Source: Chitinophagales bacterium (lineage in GTDB: Bacteria > Bacteroidota > Bacteroidia > Chitinophagales > Chitinophagaceae). From it: DNA of 64,000 nt. The notes under the pieces were generated by a model. That model worked only from the letters and a program-made list of their open reading frames with translations, was not told the DNA's origin and made no database searches. The stretch covers positions 1,984,001 to 2,048,000 of the forward strand of contig JAFLBJ010000001.1 in assembly GCA_017303415.1 (NCBI GenBank), written 5' to 3'. The position numbers and the translations under genes are program-made. Positions within the stretch are counted from its first letter, which is position 1, and each line of letters opens with the position of its first letter. Shown here one piece after another: positions 1 through 8,743 of the stretch.

Positions 1-2
1 TG

Positions 3-764
3 GTGGAGAAGGAGGGAATGGGCTTTTTTCGGATTTTCCCGTTTATCGTTGGTTCGGTCACCCATGATGTGGTTTCACATCCCCGGTTGGCCTATAAGGC
101 GGCTCGGTCGTTTGGACGCTTTACCCGTTCTCTTGCCGGCCTTCCCATGGAACAATTGCAAACAACCCTCGAAGCCTTTCATGATCTTTCCCTCCGGTAT
201 CAACAGTTCACTGAGGCCCTGGAAAAAGGAAACCCCGAACGGATCAGAGATTCGGCCTACCTGATCGACCAGGCCAGAGAATTGTCTTTTCTCGTTAACA
301 AATACCAATCCATTCGGCAGGATCCTGCATTCTTACTCCGGCCTACGCATCATGATACCAAGATCAGCAATGTATTGTTTAATAAACAAGGCCAGGCCCT
401 TTGTGTGATCGATCTTGATACGGTGATGCCTGGTTATTTTCTCAGCGACCTGGGAGATATGATGCGGACCTACCTGAGTCCGGTAAGCGAAGAAGAACAG
501 GATTTTTCCCGTATCGAGGTGAGGGAGGAATATAAATCAGCGGTACTGGAAGGGTATTTGTCAGCAATGAAACCCGTTTTAAGTCCCGCAGAACTCGAAT
601 CAGTCGATTTTGCCGGGCCTTATATTATATATATGCAAGCTCTTCGGTTTTTAACCGATCATTTGAACAATGACAGGTATTATGGAGCAAAATACCAGGG
701 GCATAATAAACAAAGAGCGGAGAATCAGTTGGTTTTATTAAATAAACTAATGACCGACCGGTAG
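3..764 (+). CDS. APH-family phosphotransferase, 5' end cut by the window edge
   Basis: This is the C-terminal part of an aminoglycoside-phosphotransferase (APH) fold kinase. The visible 253 residues hold the catalytic loop HHDTKISN (about 116-123), in which Asp is the expected base and Asn binds metal. A second metal motif, IDLDT (about 136-140), takes the place of the kinase DFG. The ATP-binding N-lobe lies outside the window, and the first in-frame GTG at position 3 is not a believable start. Members of this family in Bacteroidota phosphorylate sugars or small alcohols (for example N-acetylhexosamine kinases), so antibiotic resistance should not be assumed. The substrate cannot be read from this fragment. 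The gene ends with TAG and is followed by about 200 bases with no recognisable element. Confidence 0.8.
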   Translation: MEKEGMGFFRIFPFIVGSVTHDVVSHPRLAYKAARSFGRFTRSLAGLPMEQLQTTLEAFHDLSLRYQQFTEALEKGNPERIRDSAYLIDQARELSFLVNKYQSIRQDPAFLLRPTHHDTKISNVLFNKQGQALCVIDLDTVMPGYFLSDLGDMMRTYLSPVSEEEQDFSRIEVREEYKSAVLEGYLSAMKPVLSPAELESVDFAGPYIIYMQALRFLTDHLNNDRYYGAKYQGHNKQRAENQLVLLNKLMTDR

Positions 765-972
765 TCTTAGCTATGGAGTAGAACTTTTTTTTCTCTGTAA
801 ATTTTATGGATGACGGAAAATCACCTCTGCCAATCTTGTGTAAAAACAATCACGGTATTTCTATGGTAGTTTTTGGCTTACCAGAATATATACTTTGTAT
901 ACTGATCAGTTCGCTTTCTTGAAGGCTTTCTCTTGACACGGTATTTTTTATAATCTTTAAAAGTTTGCTATT

Positions 973-2031
973 ATGAAAAAAAGAACCCTTTTTTTCCTGG
1001 GCGTATTATGCGCCTTTGGATATCTTTCTTGTAGTAAAAATGTGGAGCCAAAAGAGGAGGAATTGCTTTCCACTCAGGAAGACAGCCGGGGAGGTCACCA
1101 CAATGGAAGCAGTTGTGATCCTGATGATCTGATTGAACCGGGAGCACAGGTAGTTACCCTGGGGGAAGGATATAGTTTTACAGAAGGCCCTGCTGTTGAC
1201 AAATGGGGTAATGTGTTTTTTACTGATCAACCCAACGATAAAATTTATAAATGGAATGCGCAAACCGGGCAGATCACTAATTTTCTAACAGGTACAGGTC
1301 GTTCAAACGGAATGGCATTTGATAAACATGGCAACCTGATCGCCTGCGCCGATATGCATGGTGAGATTTGGAAAATCCGACCAAACGGTACGCATACCGT
1401 ATTGGTGAACAATTACCGGGGCAAACTCCTGAATGGTCCAAATGATGTCTGGATCAATCCCAAGACAGGAGGTATGTATATTACCGATCCCATCTTTCCC
1501 CGCGGTTACTGGGATGAAAATGATCCGCGCAAGCAAGGCTGGCCCCCCACTCATTCTGAACAGGCGGCCACCGGTAAGGGAGGGCATGTTTATTATCTGG
1601 CACCCGGAAGCCATAGTTTGGTTCGGGTAACCAATGAAGCAATGGGATGGGATGCCGATTCATGGCCAAATGGAGTAGTAGGAACACCCGATGGTAAAAA
1701 ACTATATGTCAATAAATGGGAAGGAGATAATATGGGTGGAACCTGGGTATTTGACATTAAACCCAATGGACGTTTGGCCAACATGCGCAAGTTTATTGAA
1801 ATGGGAGGGGATGGAATGTCAATGGATGAAAAAGGAAATATTTACATCAGCAATGGTTTGGGTGTAAATATTTTTTCACCCCAGGGTGTTCAGATCACAA
1901 CCATCTCCACGGGAAGCGGAGCGACCAATAACGTTTTTGCCGGCAGAAATGAGAAAACCCTGTTTATCACAGGACCTGTCGATAAAGTTTCTTCCATCAA
2001 AATGAAGGTCAAAGGAGTCGAGAAATTTTAA
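973..2031 (+). CDS. SMP-30/gluconolactonase-like secreted lipoprotein
   Basis: A 352-residue six-bladed beta-propeller of the SMP-30/gluconolactonase/LRE family, likely acting outside the inner membrane. The N-terminus is a lipoprotein signal peptide with the acylated Cys at residue 20 (YLSC), followed by a short polar linker. Family metal-site signatures are visible: Glu71 in FTEGPAVDKWGN, Asn157 in LNGPNDVW, and the PNGVVGTPDGKKLYV stretch near residues 232-246, which carries the usual Asp. The repeated pattern of a small hydrophobic strand followed by D-x-x-G-N fits propeller blades. Relatives hydrolyse lactones of sugar acids, but the true substrate is unknown. It is monocistronic and is followed by a strong palindromic terminator. 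Confidence 0.85.
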   Translation: MKKRTLFFLGVLCAFGYLSCSKNVEPKEEELLSTQEDSRGGHHNGSSCDPDDLIEPGAQVVTLGEGYSFTEGPAVDKWGNVFFTDQPNDKIYKWNAQTGQITNFLTGTGRSNGMAFDKHGNLIACADMHGEIWKIRPNGTHTVLVNNYRGKLLNGPNDVWINPKTGGMYITDPIFPRGYWDENDPRKQGWPPTHSEQAATGKGGHVYYLAPGSHSLVRVTNEAMGWDADSWPNGVVGTPDGKKLYVNKWEGDNMGGTWVFDIKPNGRLANMRKFIEMGGDGMSMDEKGNIYISNGLGVNIFSPQGVQITTISTGSGATNNVFAGRNEKTLFITGPVDKVSSIKMKVKGVEKF

Positions 2032-2080
2032 TCACATATTGGAAACGCCTATTGCCAACTTCCCATTAAAATTCAAAGGA

Positions 2081-2112
2081 AATACCCCTGATCGATCAGG
2101 GGTATTTTTTTT
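2081..2112 (+). terminator. Rho-independent terminator after the SMP-30-like gene
   Basis: A perfect 26-bp palindrome with 13-bp arms (centre ATCGAT, arms reading AATACCCCTGATC) is followed by a run of seven T. It lies about 50 bases after the stop codon. Confidence 0.85.
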
Positions 2113-2192
2113 AAATATTTAATTGAACAAGGCCTGATGACCTTTTCCCCTTTCTCCGATGAAGGGGTATCAGATCATCAAAAACCATATTT

Positions 2193-2912
2193 ATGCCCCA
2201 TTCTTCCCGTTTCCGCCATCTTTTATTTCTTTTATTACCCGCCTTTTTCCTGCTATTTTCCTGCAAAAAGGAGTCGGTAAAGAAAAACCTGGACCTTGAA
2301 TCCTGTGATGCCCAGACTGCCAAAGGTCACCTCACCTTTAATGCTGCAACCGGTATCTATACCTACAATACAAGAGGAGGGGGTGTCATTACCATCAATC
2401 TAAAAAACGATATTAAGGTTACGCATTCCGGATATCCCGGGTTCAAGATAGAAATATGGGGAATCATAGTTCCAGCACCGGGGGCCACGCTACTTGGGGG
2501 TGACCACGAAAACCTCAACGGAAAACATATCAAAGACCGGTTGGGACTACACCGATCTATACTTTTTCCGGATGGAACCAAACTCACCATGCGTGCTGTT
2601 GCCAGCAATAACCATATGGCCTCTATCAGCATCATGGATGGGGATGAAGCGCACCATATAAACGGAACCTGTGGTACATTAAACCTGAGTGTGGTCGACA
2701 GCGAAATAGCCCAGCAACTCGATGAGGCCGTGGCCGACGGGGAAACGAGCACCTTTGAAATATCCGCAACCGGCCTCCTCTTTGTCACCATCTATCAGGA
2801 AGATACCCATGGTAACAAAGTGGAGAACAGAATTCTGCTGGGCGAACTCGAAAAAGCCAATCCCAACCTGGTCAGGGATTATTATGATGACCCGAGGTTA
2901 GGGCATACCTAG
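2193..2912 (+). CDS. Hypothetical lipoprotein
   Basis: A 239-residue protein I do not recognise. It starts with a basic n-region, a long Leu/Phe-rich core and a lipobox with Cys at residue 24 (LFSC), followed by KKES, so it is predicted to be a lipoprotein. The rest alternates short beta-strand-like segments with Gly, Asn and Asp turns and has no clear catalytic motif, suggesting a beta-sandwich or similar all-beta fold. It sits between the SMP-30-like gene's terminator and another small secreted protein (27 bases on). No function is assigned. Confidence 0.65.
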   Translation: MPHSSRFRHLLFLLLPAFFLLFSCKKESVKKNLDLESCDAQTAKGHLTFNAATGIYTYNTRGGGVITINLKNDIKVTHSGYPGFKIEIWGIIVPAPGATLLGGDHENLNGKHIKDRLGLHRSILFPDGTKLTMRAVASNNHMASISIMDGDEAHHINGTCGTLNLSVVDSEIAQQLDEAVADGETSTFEISATGLLFVTIYQEDTHGNKVENRILLGELEKANPNLVRDYYDDPRLGHT

Positions 2913-2938
2913 TATTTTCTTCCCGTATTTTTGGGGGA

Positions 2939-3289
2939 ATGAAATTTTCTGTAATCATACTCCTTACAGTCCTTGGCACAAGGTCCTGCCAGAACAAAGA
3001 ACTCACTGGCACTTGGGTCAATGAAGTGGATTCTCTTGCTAAGATGATTTTCTTCAAGAACAAATTCTGGAGTGTGTATGATCAGGACACCTTGAGCCAG
3101 GGTACATTTAAAAGGATGAGATATTCTTGCGATACTACCTACCTCGAAAAGAAAGTAAAGGCAGATTTTATTTGGTTGAAAGACGAAGATGAAACTTGTT
3201 ATGAAATAACCGGTATTTCAGACTCGATATTAGCCTATCGGCACACAACAAGCGGCAGGCTACATGTTTTTAATAAATATAAACAATGA
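2939..3289 (+). CDS. Small hypothetical secreted protein
   Basis: A 116-residue protein with a short hydrophobic N-terminus and a Cys at residue 17. The residues before it (TRSC) are a poor lipobox, so either lipidation or simple secretion is possible. The core pattern LTGTWV ... SQGTFKR ... SDSILAYRH resembles small lipocalin-like Bacteroidota lipoproteins, in which a Gly-Thr-Trp motif opens the barrel. It starts 27 bases after the preceding lipoprotein gene on the same strand and may share its transcript. The function is unknown. Confidence 0.6.
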   Translation: MKFSVIILLTVLGTRSCQNKELTGTWVNEVDSLAKMIFFKNKFWSVYDQDTLSQGTFKRMRYSCDTTYLEKKVKADFIWLKDEDETCYEITGISDSILAYRHTTSGRLHVFNKYKQ

Positions 3290-3412
3290 GTTTCACCAGA
3301 GATGCCTGACCAGGTGGTCCATGAAATGTTTCAGATTTTCTCCGACATACTTTTTTTCATCAATAAAAAATTGGTTGACACCAGTAGCGGAATTAAGCTT
3401 TTCAAATTGAAA

Positions 3413-3446
3413 AAAAAAGCCCCCAGTAAAACTGGGGGCTTTTTTC
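3413..3446. terminator. Bidirectional terminator after tRNA-Leu
   Basis: A perfect 15-bp stem (AAAAAAGCCCCCAGT and its complement) with a 3-base AAA loop and T runs on both strands. It lies directly downstream of the minus-strand tRNA and could also stop plus-strand transcripts from the small secreted-protein gene. Confidence 0.85.
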
Positions 3447-3451
3447 TTTTG

Positions 3452-3533
3452 TGCCCAGGACTGGATTCGAACCAGCACACCTCGCGGCGCCGCCACCTGA
3501 AGACGGTGCGTCTACCAATTTCGCCACCTGGGC
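3452..3533 (-). tRNA. tRNA-Leu (anticodon CAG)
   Basis: Read on the minus strand, this is an 82-base class II tRNA. The acceptor stem GCCCAGG pairs with CCTGGGC, the D arm contains AATTGGTAGA, and the anticodon stem is CCGTC/GGCGG with loop TTCAGGT, giving anticodon CAG. A variable arm (GCGCCGCGAGGTGT region) and T loop GGTTCGAATCC follow. The discriminator base is A and the terminal CCA is not encoded, so the CCA-adding enzyme found later in this window would be needed. It lies just behind the DMT transporter gene on the same strand. Confidence 0.95.
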
Positions 3534-3577
3534 TACGGGGGTGCAAATTTAAGGGATAATATGAATGGGGAAAAACT

Positions 3578-4516
3578 TTATTCAGGCTTTTTATCGCGGT
3601 TTTTAGCCGGAACCCAGCCCAATAAAACCACTCCTCCCAGTACGAGCAGGGTGCCAATGATCTGTGTGGCAAATATGGGTTCATCCAGCAACCACCAGGC
3701 CTGAATAATCGTGGAGACAGGGCCGATGCTCGAGATGATGGCGGAATTATTTGAGCCAATCCGCCTGGTACCGGCACTGATCAGAAAACTTGGAATTACA
3801 GTGGCTACCACCCCCAGGGCCAGGCCATACCATACAAAATCAGCCGACTGATCAAGGATGGAATAATTTCCCGCCACAAGAAAATGCATAAACACCCCAA
3901 AACTGGAGGAGAGCATCACGTAGGCCGTAAATCGTGTTGTTCCTACCTGCGGGATGAGTCTTCCACTACCGGATATGTAAATGGCAAACGTAATGGAACA
4001 AAGAAAAATAAGTCCGGTACCCAGGAAAAAACCGGGTTTATCACTGTCAATGGTCAGTTCACCCACATAGGCCAACAGAATACCGGCATAGGTCAGGGCA
4101 AGCGCCCATCGTTGGCGCTTGGGAACCTTTTCTTTGAATGCCCAGGCATTGATCAATACTGAAAAACTTGGATAGAGAAACAGGATGAGCCGTTCCAGTC
4201 CGGCGGAAATGTATTGAAGCCCCATGAAATCAAACAGGCTGCTGAGATAGTAACCTGCTAAACCCAGACCCAGAATATAGATCCATTGTTTACGGGTTAA
4301 TGGGGCTATACCTCCTTTCGGACGGCTCCACCACGCGGCCAACAAATAAAAGGGCAGGGCAAAAAACATGCGGGCAGCCAACAGGGATACCGCATCCACA
4401 GGGGTATCCCGAAAAGCCAGTTTGACCAGCACGGCCTTGGTGGAAAAGAAAAGCGAACCCACCACGGTAAGCAGCAGGCCGGCAAGGGTCATTTTATGCA
4501 CTGACTGCCTGGTCAC
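3578..4516 (-). CDS. EamA/DMT-family transporter
   Basis: A 312-residue integral membrane protein with about ten hydrophobic helices arranged as two EamA repeats, the usual size for the drug/metabolite transporter superfamily. Substrates of this family range from amino acids to metabolites, and the sequence does not tell which. The frame opens with GTG directly after the dapD stop, and an ATG eight codons later (near 4492) is an alternative start. The zero-base junction with dapD implies a shared transcript and translational coupling, but a role in lysine or diaminopimelate export would be only a guess. Confidence 0.85.
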   Translation of the reverse strand: MTRQSVHKMTLAGLLLTVVGSLFFSTKAVLVKLAFRDTPVDAVSLLAARMFFALPFYLLAAWWSRPKGGIAPLTRKQWIYILGLGLAGYYLSSLFDFMGLQYISAGLERLILFLYPSFSVLINAWAFKEKVPKRQRWALALTYAGILLAYVGELTIDSDKPGFFLGTGLIFLCSITFAIYISGSGRLIPQVGTTRFTAYVMLSSSFGVFMHFLVAGNYSILDQSADFVWYGLALGVVATVIPSFLISAGTRRIGSNNSAIISSIGPVSTIIQAWWLLDEPIFATQIIGTLLVLGGVVLLGWVPAKNRDKKPE

Positions 4517-5323
4517 CTATACAGATACATTGAAATCGCGCAAGGCATCATTGAGACTGGTTTTAAGATCTGTACTGGGTTTGCGTTGACCGATTATCAG
4601 GGCACAACCCACTCCGTATTCGCCGGCAGGGAATTTTTTATTATAGGTTCCCGGGATAACGACCGACCGGGCAGGTACACGCCCTTTGTATTCAACGGGT
4701 GCACTGCCACTGACATCTATGATCTTGGTGCTTTGGGTAAGTACTACATTGGCTCCCAATACGGCTTCTTTTTCCACGATCACCCCTTCCACCACGATAC
4801 ATCGGCTGCCAATAAAACAACCATCTTCCACAATTACCGGGCTGGCCTGCAGGGGTTCCAGCACCCCGCCAATTCCCACACCACCACTGAGGTGAACACC
4901 CTTCCCGATCTGGGCACAACTACCAACCGTTGCCCAGGTATCTACCATCGTGCCTTCGTCAACATAGGCTCCGATATTGACATAACTCGGCATCAACACC
5001 ACATTTTTCGCCAGGAAAGCACCATAACGCGCCACCGCATGGGGAACAGCCCTTACACCGAGCTCCTTGTAGTTCTTTTTGAGTAACATCTTATCATAAA
5101 ACTCAAATGGCGCCAGGTCCCAGGTCTGCATTTGCTGTATCCCAAAATATAGCAGGATGGCCTGTTTTACCCACTCGTTTACCTCCCATCCGGAAGCAGT
5201 GGGAGAGGCCGTACGCAATCGGCCTTTGTCTACTTCCTCAATGACGGCACGAACAGCATCGGTATATTTTGAATCTTTTAAAAGTTCACGGTTGGCCCAG
5301 GCTTCGAGTATCAGTTCCTTCAT
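4517..5323 (-). CDS. dapD: Tetrahydrodipicolinate N-succinyltransferase
   Basis: A 268-residue cytoplasmic enzyme of the succinylase branch of lysine/meso-diaminopimelate synthesis. It transfers succinyl from succinyl-CoA to 2,3,4,5-tetrahydrodipicolinate. The middle and C-terminal parts show left-handed beta-helix hexapeptide repeats (VLMPSYVNIGAYVDEGTM, VIVEDGCFIGSRCIVVEG), and the length is that of the family. The start is an ATG with a -7-like box (TATTTTCG) 13 bases upstream. It is followed without a gap by the DMT transporter. The divergent neighbour across a repeat-filled 209-base region is the Sua5/YrdC-family gene. Confidence 0.95.
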   Translation of the reverse strand: MKELILEAWANRELLKDSKYTDAVRAVIEEVDKGRLRTASPTASGWEVNEWVKQAILLYFGIQQMQTWDLAPFEFYDKMLLKKNYKELGVRAVPHAVARYGAFLAKNVVLMPSYVNIGAYVDEGTMVDTWATVGSCAQIGKGVHLSGGVGIGGVLEPLQASPVIVEDGCFIGSRCIVVEGVIVEKEAVLGANVVLTQSTKIIDVSGSAPVEYKGRVPARSVVIPGTYNKKFPAGEYGVGCALIIGQRKPSTDLKTSLNDALRDFNVSV

Positions 5324-5336
5324 GGAATTTTTTTTG

Positions 5337-5344
5337 CGAAAATA
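5337..5344 (-). promoter_or_regulatory. Candidate -7 box for dapD
   Basis: TATTTTCG on the minus strand matches the Bacteroidota -7 consensus TAnnTTTG with one change. It lies 13 bases upstream of the dapD ATG. No convincing -33 TTTG is seen. Confidence 0.4.
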
Positions 5345-5360
5345 GGCATAAGGGCTTGTT

Positions 5361-5503
5361 TAACCACAGAGGCACAGAGACTCGGAGAATTATTGGCCTA
5401 TAATTAGACTTTATCTAGGATCGCAATGGAAACTATCAAGTAGTATCAATAACCTTAAAGTATTCGAAAATGTAACGCTGTGTCTCTGCGCCTCTGCGGT
5501 TAT
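5361..5503. repeat. Inverted-repeat element, family A (8-bp units, first copy)
   Basis: The left arm is TAACCACAGAGGCACAGAGA. The right arm near 5479-5502 is its near-exact reverse complement (TAACCGCAGAGGCGCAGAGA when flipped), with a roughly 90-base AT-rich spacer between them. Each arm consists of 8-bp units of the type CACAGAGR. A second copy with the same arms and spacer length lies at 40137-40278. The spacer has no ORF. The element fills the divergent dapD/Sua5-family intergenic region. Confidence 0.8.
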
Positions 5504-5518
5504 CCACTTTCAAATTTC

Positions 5519-5526
5519 TACCTTTG
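5519..5526 (+). promoter_or_regulatory. -7 box abutting the Sua5/YrdC gene
   Basis: TACCTTTG is an exact TAnnTTTG match ending only 6 bases before the ATG at 5533. If used, transcription would start at or next to the start codon, giving a leaderless mRNA. Confidence 0.55.
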
Positions 5527-5532
5527 TCCGCA

Positions 5533-6099
5533 ATGATGTACGAGCAAGAAGATATTGAGCTGGCACTTGAAACCTTGCGTAAAGGCGGCCTCCTGCTTTA
5601 CCCCACCGATACGATCTGGGGGATAGGCTGTGACGCGACCAACCGGTCCGCCGTGGAGAAGGTATATGCACTCAAAAAAAGGGAGGATACCAAGGCCCTG
5701 ATCGTGTTGGTGGCGGAAGAACGGGATATCTATGAATATACCGCCGCCCCGGACCCTGAAATTTTCGATTATCTGGAAAGAACAAGTAGGCCAACCACGG
5801 TGGTATATCAAGGAGCATTAGGGTTGGCGGAAAACCTGATCGCTCAGGATGGGTCTGTGGGTATTCGTATTTGCCGGGATCCTTTTTGCCGCGCGCTGAT
5901 CAAAAGACTCCAAAAACCAATGGTCTCCACCTCCGCCAATATCTCAGGCCAACCCGCTCCGGGATGGTTTGGGGAGGTAAGCGAAGAGGTAAAATCGGGA
6001 GTAGATTATATTGTAAAATACCGACAGGATGACAGAGAGCCGGCAACCCCATCATCCGTGGTTCGGTTCAGGCAGGGCCAGGTCGAAATTTTGAGATAA
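5533..6099 (+). CDS. L-threonylcarbamoyladenylate synthase family (Sua5/YciO/YrdC)
   Basis: A 188-residue YrdC-domain protein. The family makes threonylcarbamoyl-AMP from Thr, bicarbonate and ATP, the first step of the t6A37 tRNA modification. Family signatures are visible: GGLLLYPTDTIWGIGCDATN at the start of the domain, a KKREDTKALIVLV-type loop, and STSANISG near residue 138. The size is that of the single-domain form without the Sua5 C-terminal domain. An in-frame TTG lies three codons upstream, but the ATG at 5533 gives the normal N-terminus. Its TAA stop touches the outer edge of a palindromic element. YciO-like paralogues cannot be excluded. Confidence 0.85.
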   Translation: MMYEQEDIELALETLRKGGLLLYPTDTIWGIGCDATNRSAVEKVYALKKREDTKALIVLVAEERDIYEYTAAPDPEIFDYLERTSRPTTVVYQGALGLAENLIAQDGSVGIRICRDPFCRALIKRLQKPMVSTSANISGQPAPGWFGEVSEEVKSGVDYIVKYRQDDREPATPSSVVRFRQGQVEILR

Positions 6100-6100
6100 C

Positions 6101-6203
6101 CCTCCGTGTCCTTCGTGCCCCTTCGTGTTCTTCGTGCCCTCCTACGCAAGTCGGGCGTAGGAGGACACGAAGGTCACAAAGGAGCCACAAAGGACACGAA
6201 GAA
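6101..6203. repeat. Imperfect palindrome, family B (CTTCGTGYY units)
   Basis: The left half consists of degenerate 9-10 base units around CTTCGTG. The right half has the complementary CACGAAGG/CACAAAGG units. The closing stem is CCTACGC/GCGTAGG with a 7-base loop. It fills the gap between the Sua5-family gene and the GT9 gene and ends about 10 bases before the GT9 ATG, so the hairpin would sit in or next to that gene's 5' leader. Confidence 0.75.
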
Positions 6204-6213
6204 GAAATTTTAA

Positions 6214-7212
6214 ATGAAGAAGATTCTGATCATACAAACCGCTTTCATCGGCGATGTCATTTTAGCCACCGGCTTGATTGAAAAGTTGAAACAAAACTTT
6301 CAAGATGCTGAAATTGATATGCTTGTCAGAAAGGGGAATGAATCGTTGCTTCAAAACAATCCACACCTGAGAAATCGACTAATTTGGGATAAAAAGACAG
6401 GAAAGATCAGGAATCTCTTCCGGATTCTCGGGCAGATACGTCGAAATAAATACGATATCGTGGTCAATGTACACCGGTTTGCCAGCAGTGGATTTTTGAC
6501 CGGGTTTTCAGGTGCGAAGGAACGTATCGGGTTCATTAAAAACCCATTGAGTTGGTTATTTACAAAAAAAGTAGAACACAAAATCGGCCAGGGACATGAA
6601 ATTGATCGCAACCAGGCATTGATCGCACACCTTATGCCAGACGACCCGGGGCCAGCCGGGAAACCAAAGTTGTATCCTGCGACCACGGATTATGAACGGG
6701 TCATGCAATGGTCGAAAAACAAACCATATATTACTCTATCTCCTGCTTCGGTCTGGTTTACCAAGCAATTTCCTCCTGAAAAGTGGGTCGAGTTGATAGA
6801 GAATTTGCCTTCCAATCATCATCTTTACTTGCTTGGAGGACCTGGAGATAAAGATCTGGTTAATAGTATAATTGAAAAAGTTACTTTAAATAAAATAGCA
6901 AGCAAAAATCTTTGTGGAGAACTGAGTTTTCTTCAGTCGGCTGCCATGATGAGTGAAGCGGCGATGAACTATGTAAACGATTCAGCTCCCTTGCATATGG
7001 CCTCCGCAATGAATGCCCCGGTGACCGCTATTTTCTGTTCCACTGTTCCGGAATTTGGGTTCACCCCCTTGTCCGACCGGTCAACGATTGTGGAAGTGGA
7101 GGAGAAATTGACCTGCCGACCCTGTGGTTTGCATGGGAAGCGGGAATGTCCAGAAGGGCATTTTAAATGCGCATTGGATATAAAAGTGGAGAAATTATTG
7201 GAGGTTATTTAA
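6214..7212 (+). CDS. Glycosyltransferase family 9 (heptosyltransferase-like)
   Basis: A 332-residue GT-B fold protein similar to LPS heptosyltransferases. The N-terminus KILIIQTAFIGDVILATGL is the typical GT9 start, and the second domain shows LGGPGDKDL, LCGELSFLQSAAMM and the nucleotide-sugar region YVNDSAPLHMASAMNAPVTAIF. A Cys-rich tail (TCRPCGLHGKRECPEGHFKC) is common in Bacteroidota members. It probably adds a heptose or related sugar to the lipopolysaccharide core at the cytoplasmic face of the inner membrane; the exact sugar is inferred from the family only. No other LPS gene is nearby. The next 90 bases are AT-rich with no gene. Confidence 0.88.
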   Translation: MKKILIIQTAFIGDVILATGLIEKLKQNFQDAEIDMLVRKGNESLLQNNPHLRNRLIWDKKTGKIRNLFRILGQIRRNKYDIVVNVHRFASSGFLTGFSGAKERIGFIKNPLSWLFTKKVEHKIGQGHEIDRNQALIAHLMPDDPGPAGKPKLYPATTDYERVMQWSKNKPYITLSPASVWFTKQFPPEKWVELIENLPSNHHLYLLGGPGDKDLVNSIIEKVTLNKIASKNLCGELSFLQSAAMMSEAAMNYVNDSAPLHMASAMNAPVTAIFCSTVPEFGFTPLSDRSTIVEVEEKLTCRPCGLHGKRECPEGHFKCALDIKVEKLLEVI

Positions 7213-7302
7213 TATCTATTTTAATTTTATATAACTGATATAATTTGTTTAAATAGAATAATTTGTATAGTATAATTTTTCTCTGAGAAACTAAATTTTA
7301 AG

Positions 7303-8724
7303 ATGACTATCCCTTGTACAAATAAAGAACTTTTCCTGCTCAACAAGATCGCCCACGCGGCGGCCGAGTTGGGGGTGGAGACCTATTTGGTCGGGGGATT
7401 TGTGCGTGATAAGTTACTCAACAGACCTACCAAAGATGCCGATATTGTTTGTGTGGGCGATGGAATTGAATTGGCCCGGGCAGTAGCCCATCGTTTCAGC
7501 CCTCATTTGCATGTCAGTTACTTCAAGAATTTTGGTACGGCGCAGATCAAAACAGAGGATGGTTTTGAGGTGGAATTTGTGGGTGCGAGAAAAGAGAGCT
7601 ATGCTTATCATAGCCGGAAACCAGAGGTGTCTCCTGGCAATATGGCAGACGATCAGCTTCGCCGCGACTTCACGATCAATGCCCTCGCGATCAGTTTGAA
7701 CAAGGATGATTTTGGGAACCTGGTGGACCCGTTCAATGGAATTTCAGATCTGAATGCCGGGATTCTTAGGACTCCCCTGGAACCCGAACAAACCTTTAGT
7801 GATGACCCCTTACGGATGATGCGGGCGATCCGGTTTGCCACCCAGTTGAATTTTACCATCGAGGAAAAGACCTGGAAGGCGATCGGGAATGAAGCCGAAA
7901 GGATCCGGATCGTTTCGCAGGAAAGGATCACCGATGAGCTAAACAAGATCCTTGCCTGTCCCAAACCCTCCATCGGATTTGACCTATTGTATCAGTCCGG
8001 TTTGCTCCATATTATTTTCCCCCAGATGGTGGACCTGGCCGGGGCAGAGTACAAGGACGGGGTAGGACATAAGGATAATTTTTACCATACCCTTCAGGTT
8101 GTCGATAATGTGGCCCGGAATTCGGACGATCTCTGGTTGCGCTGGGCGGCCGTGTTGCATGATATTGCTAAACCCGCTACCAAGCGGTTTGAGGAGGGGC
8201 ATGGCTGGACATTTCACGGCCATGAAGTAGTTGGTGGCCGGATGGTCCCCAAAATATTCGCCCAGCTCAAATTGCCCCAGAATGAGAAAATGCGCTTTGT
8301 CCGCAAACTGGTGGAATTGCACTTAAGACCCATCAGTTTGACCAAAGAGAATATCACAGATTCTGCTATCCGGCGCCTGCTTTTTGATGCCGGGGAGGAG
8401 TTTGAGTCACTGATGATGCTTTGCGAAGCAGATATCACTTCCAAGAATCAATGGAAGGTCAAAAAGTTCCTTGCAAATTTTAAAATGGTCAGGGAGCGTT
8501 GCGCCGAAGTGGAGGAAAGCGACCGGATTCGAAGCTGGCAACCGCCGATCACCGGCGAGATAATAATGAAGACCTTTGGGATACCACCATCCCGTCCCGT
8601 GGGGGATATAAAAAATGCGGTAAGAGACGCCATTCTAGACGGGATAATCCCCAATACCTACGAGGCTGCCTATGCCTATATGGTGGAAAAAGCCCGGGAG
8701 CACCGGCTGGAACCGGTCATTTAA
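7303..8724 (+). CDS. cca: CCA tRNA nucleotidyltransferase with HD domain
   Basis: A 473-residue class II nucleotidyltransferase that adds or repairs the 3' CCA of tRNAs without a template. The head domain opens with YLVGGFVRDKLLNRPTKDAD (about 28-47), holding the GG and catalytic DxD motifs. RRDFTINALAI follows, then the RNA-binding neck (DDPLRMMRAIRFA). The C-terminal half has an HD-type phosphohydrolase motif (VLHDIAKP near residue 285). The tRNA-Leu gene in this window lacks an encoded CCA, so the enzyme is needed for its maturation. It starts with a plain ATG after an AT-rich gap and ends just before the pRiA4b-like gene. Confidence 0.93.
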   Translation: MTIPCTNKELFLLNKIAHAAAELGVETYLVGGFVRDKLLNRPTKDADIVCVGDGIELARAVAHRFSPHLHVSYFKNFGTAQIKTEDGFEVEFVGARKESYAYHSRKPEVSPGNMADDQLRRDFTINALAISLNKDDFGNLVDPFNGISDLNAGILRTPLEPEQTFSDDPLRMMRAIRFATQLNFTIEEKTWKAIGNEAERIRIVSQERITDELNKILACPKPSIGFDLLYQSGLLHIIFPQMVDLAGAEYKDGVGHKDNFYHTLQVVDNVARNSDDLWLRWAAVLHDIAKPATKRFEEGHGWTFHGHEVVGGRMVPKIFAQLKLPQNEKMRFVRKLVELHLRPISLTKENITDSAIRRLLFDAGEEFESLMMLCEADITSKNQWKVKKFLANFKMVRERCAEVEESDRIRSWQPPITGEIIMKTFGIPPSRPVGDIKNAVRDAILDGIIPNTYEAAYAYMVEKAREHRLEPVI

Positions 8725-8731
8725 AATTGCC

Positions 8732-8739
8732 TATTTTTG
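8732..8739 (+). promoter_or_regulatory. -7 box abutting the pRiA4b ORF-3-like gene
   Basis: TATTTTTG matches TAnnTTTG exactly and ends 4 bases before the ATG at 8744, predicting a leaderless or nearly leaderless transcript. Confidence 0.5.
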
Positions 8740-8743
8740 TTGC

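Noticed and set aside
881-897. Promoter box TATACTTTG before the SMP-30-like gene
   Set aside because: The spacing is one base longer than TAnnTTTG and no -33 box is at the right distance.
3302-3559. Open frame across the tRNA-Leu and terminator
   Set aside because: It translates the tRNA gene and its hairpin, so it is not a protein gene.
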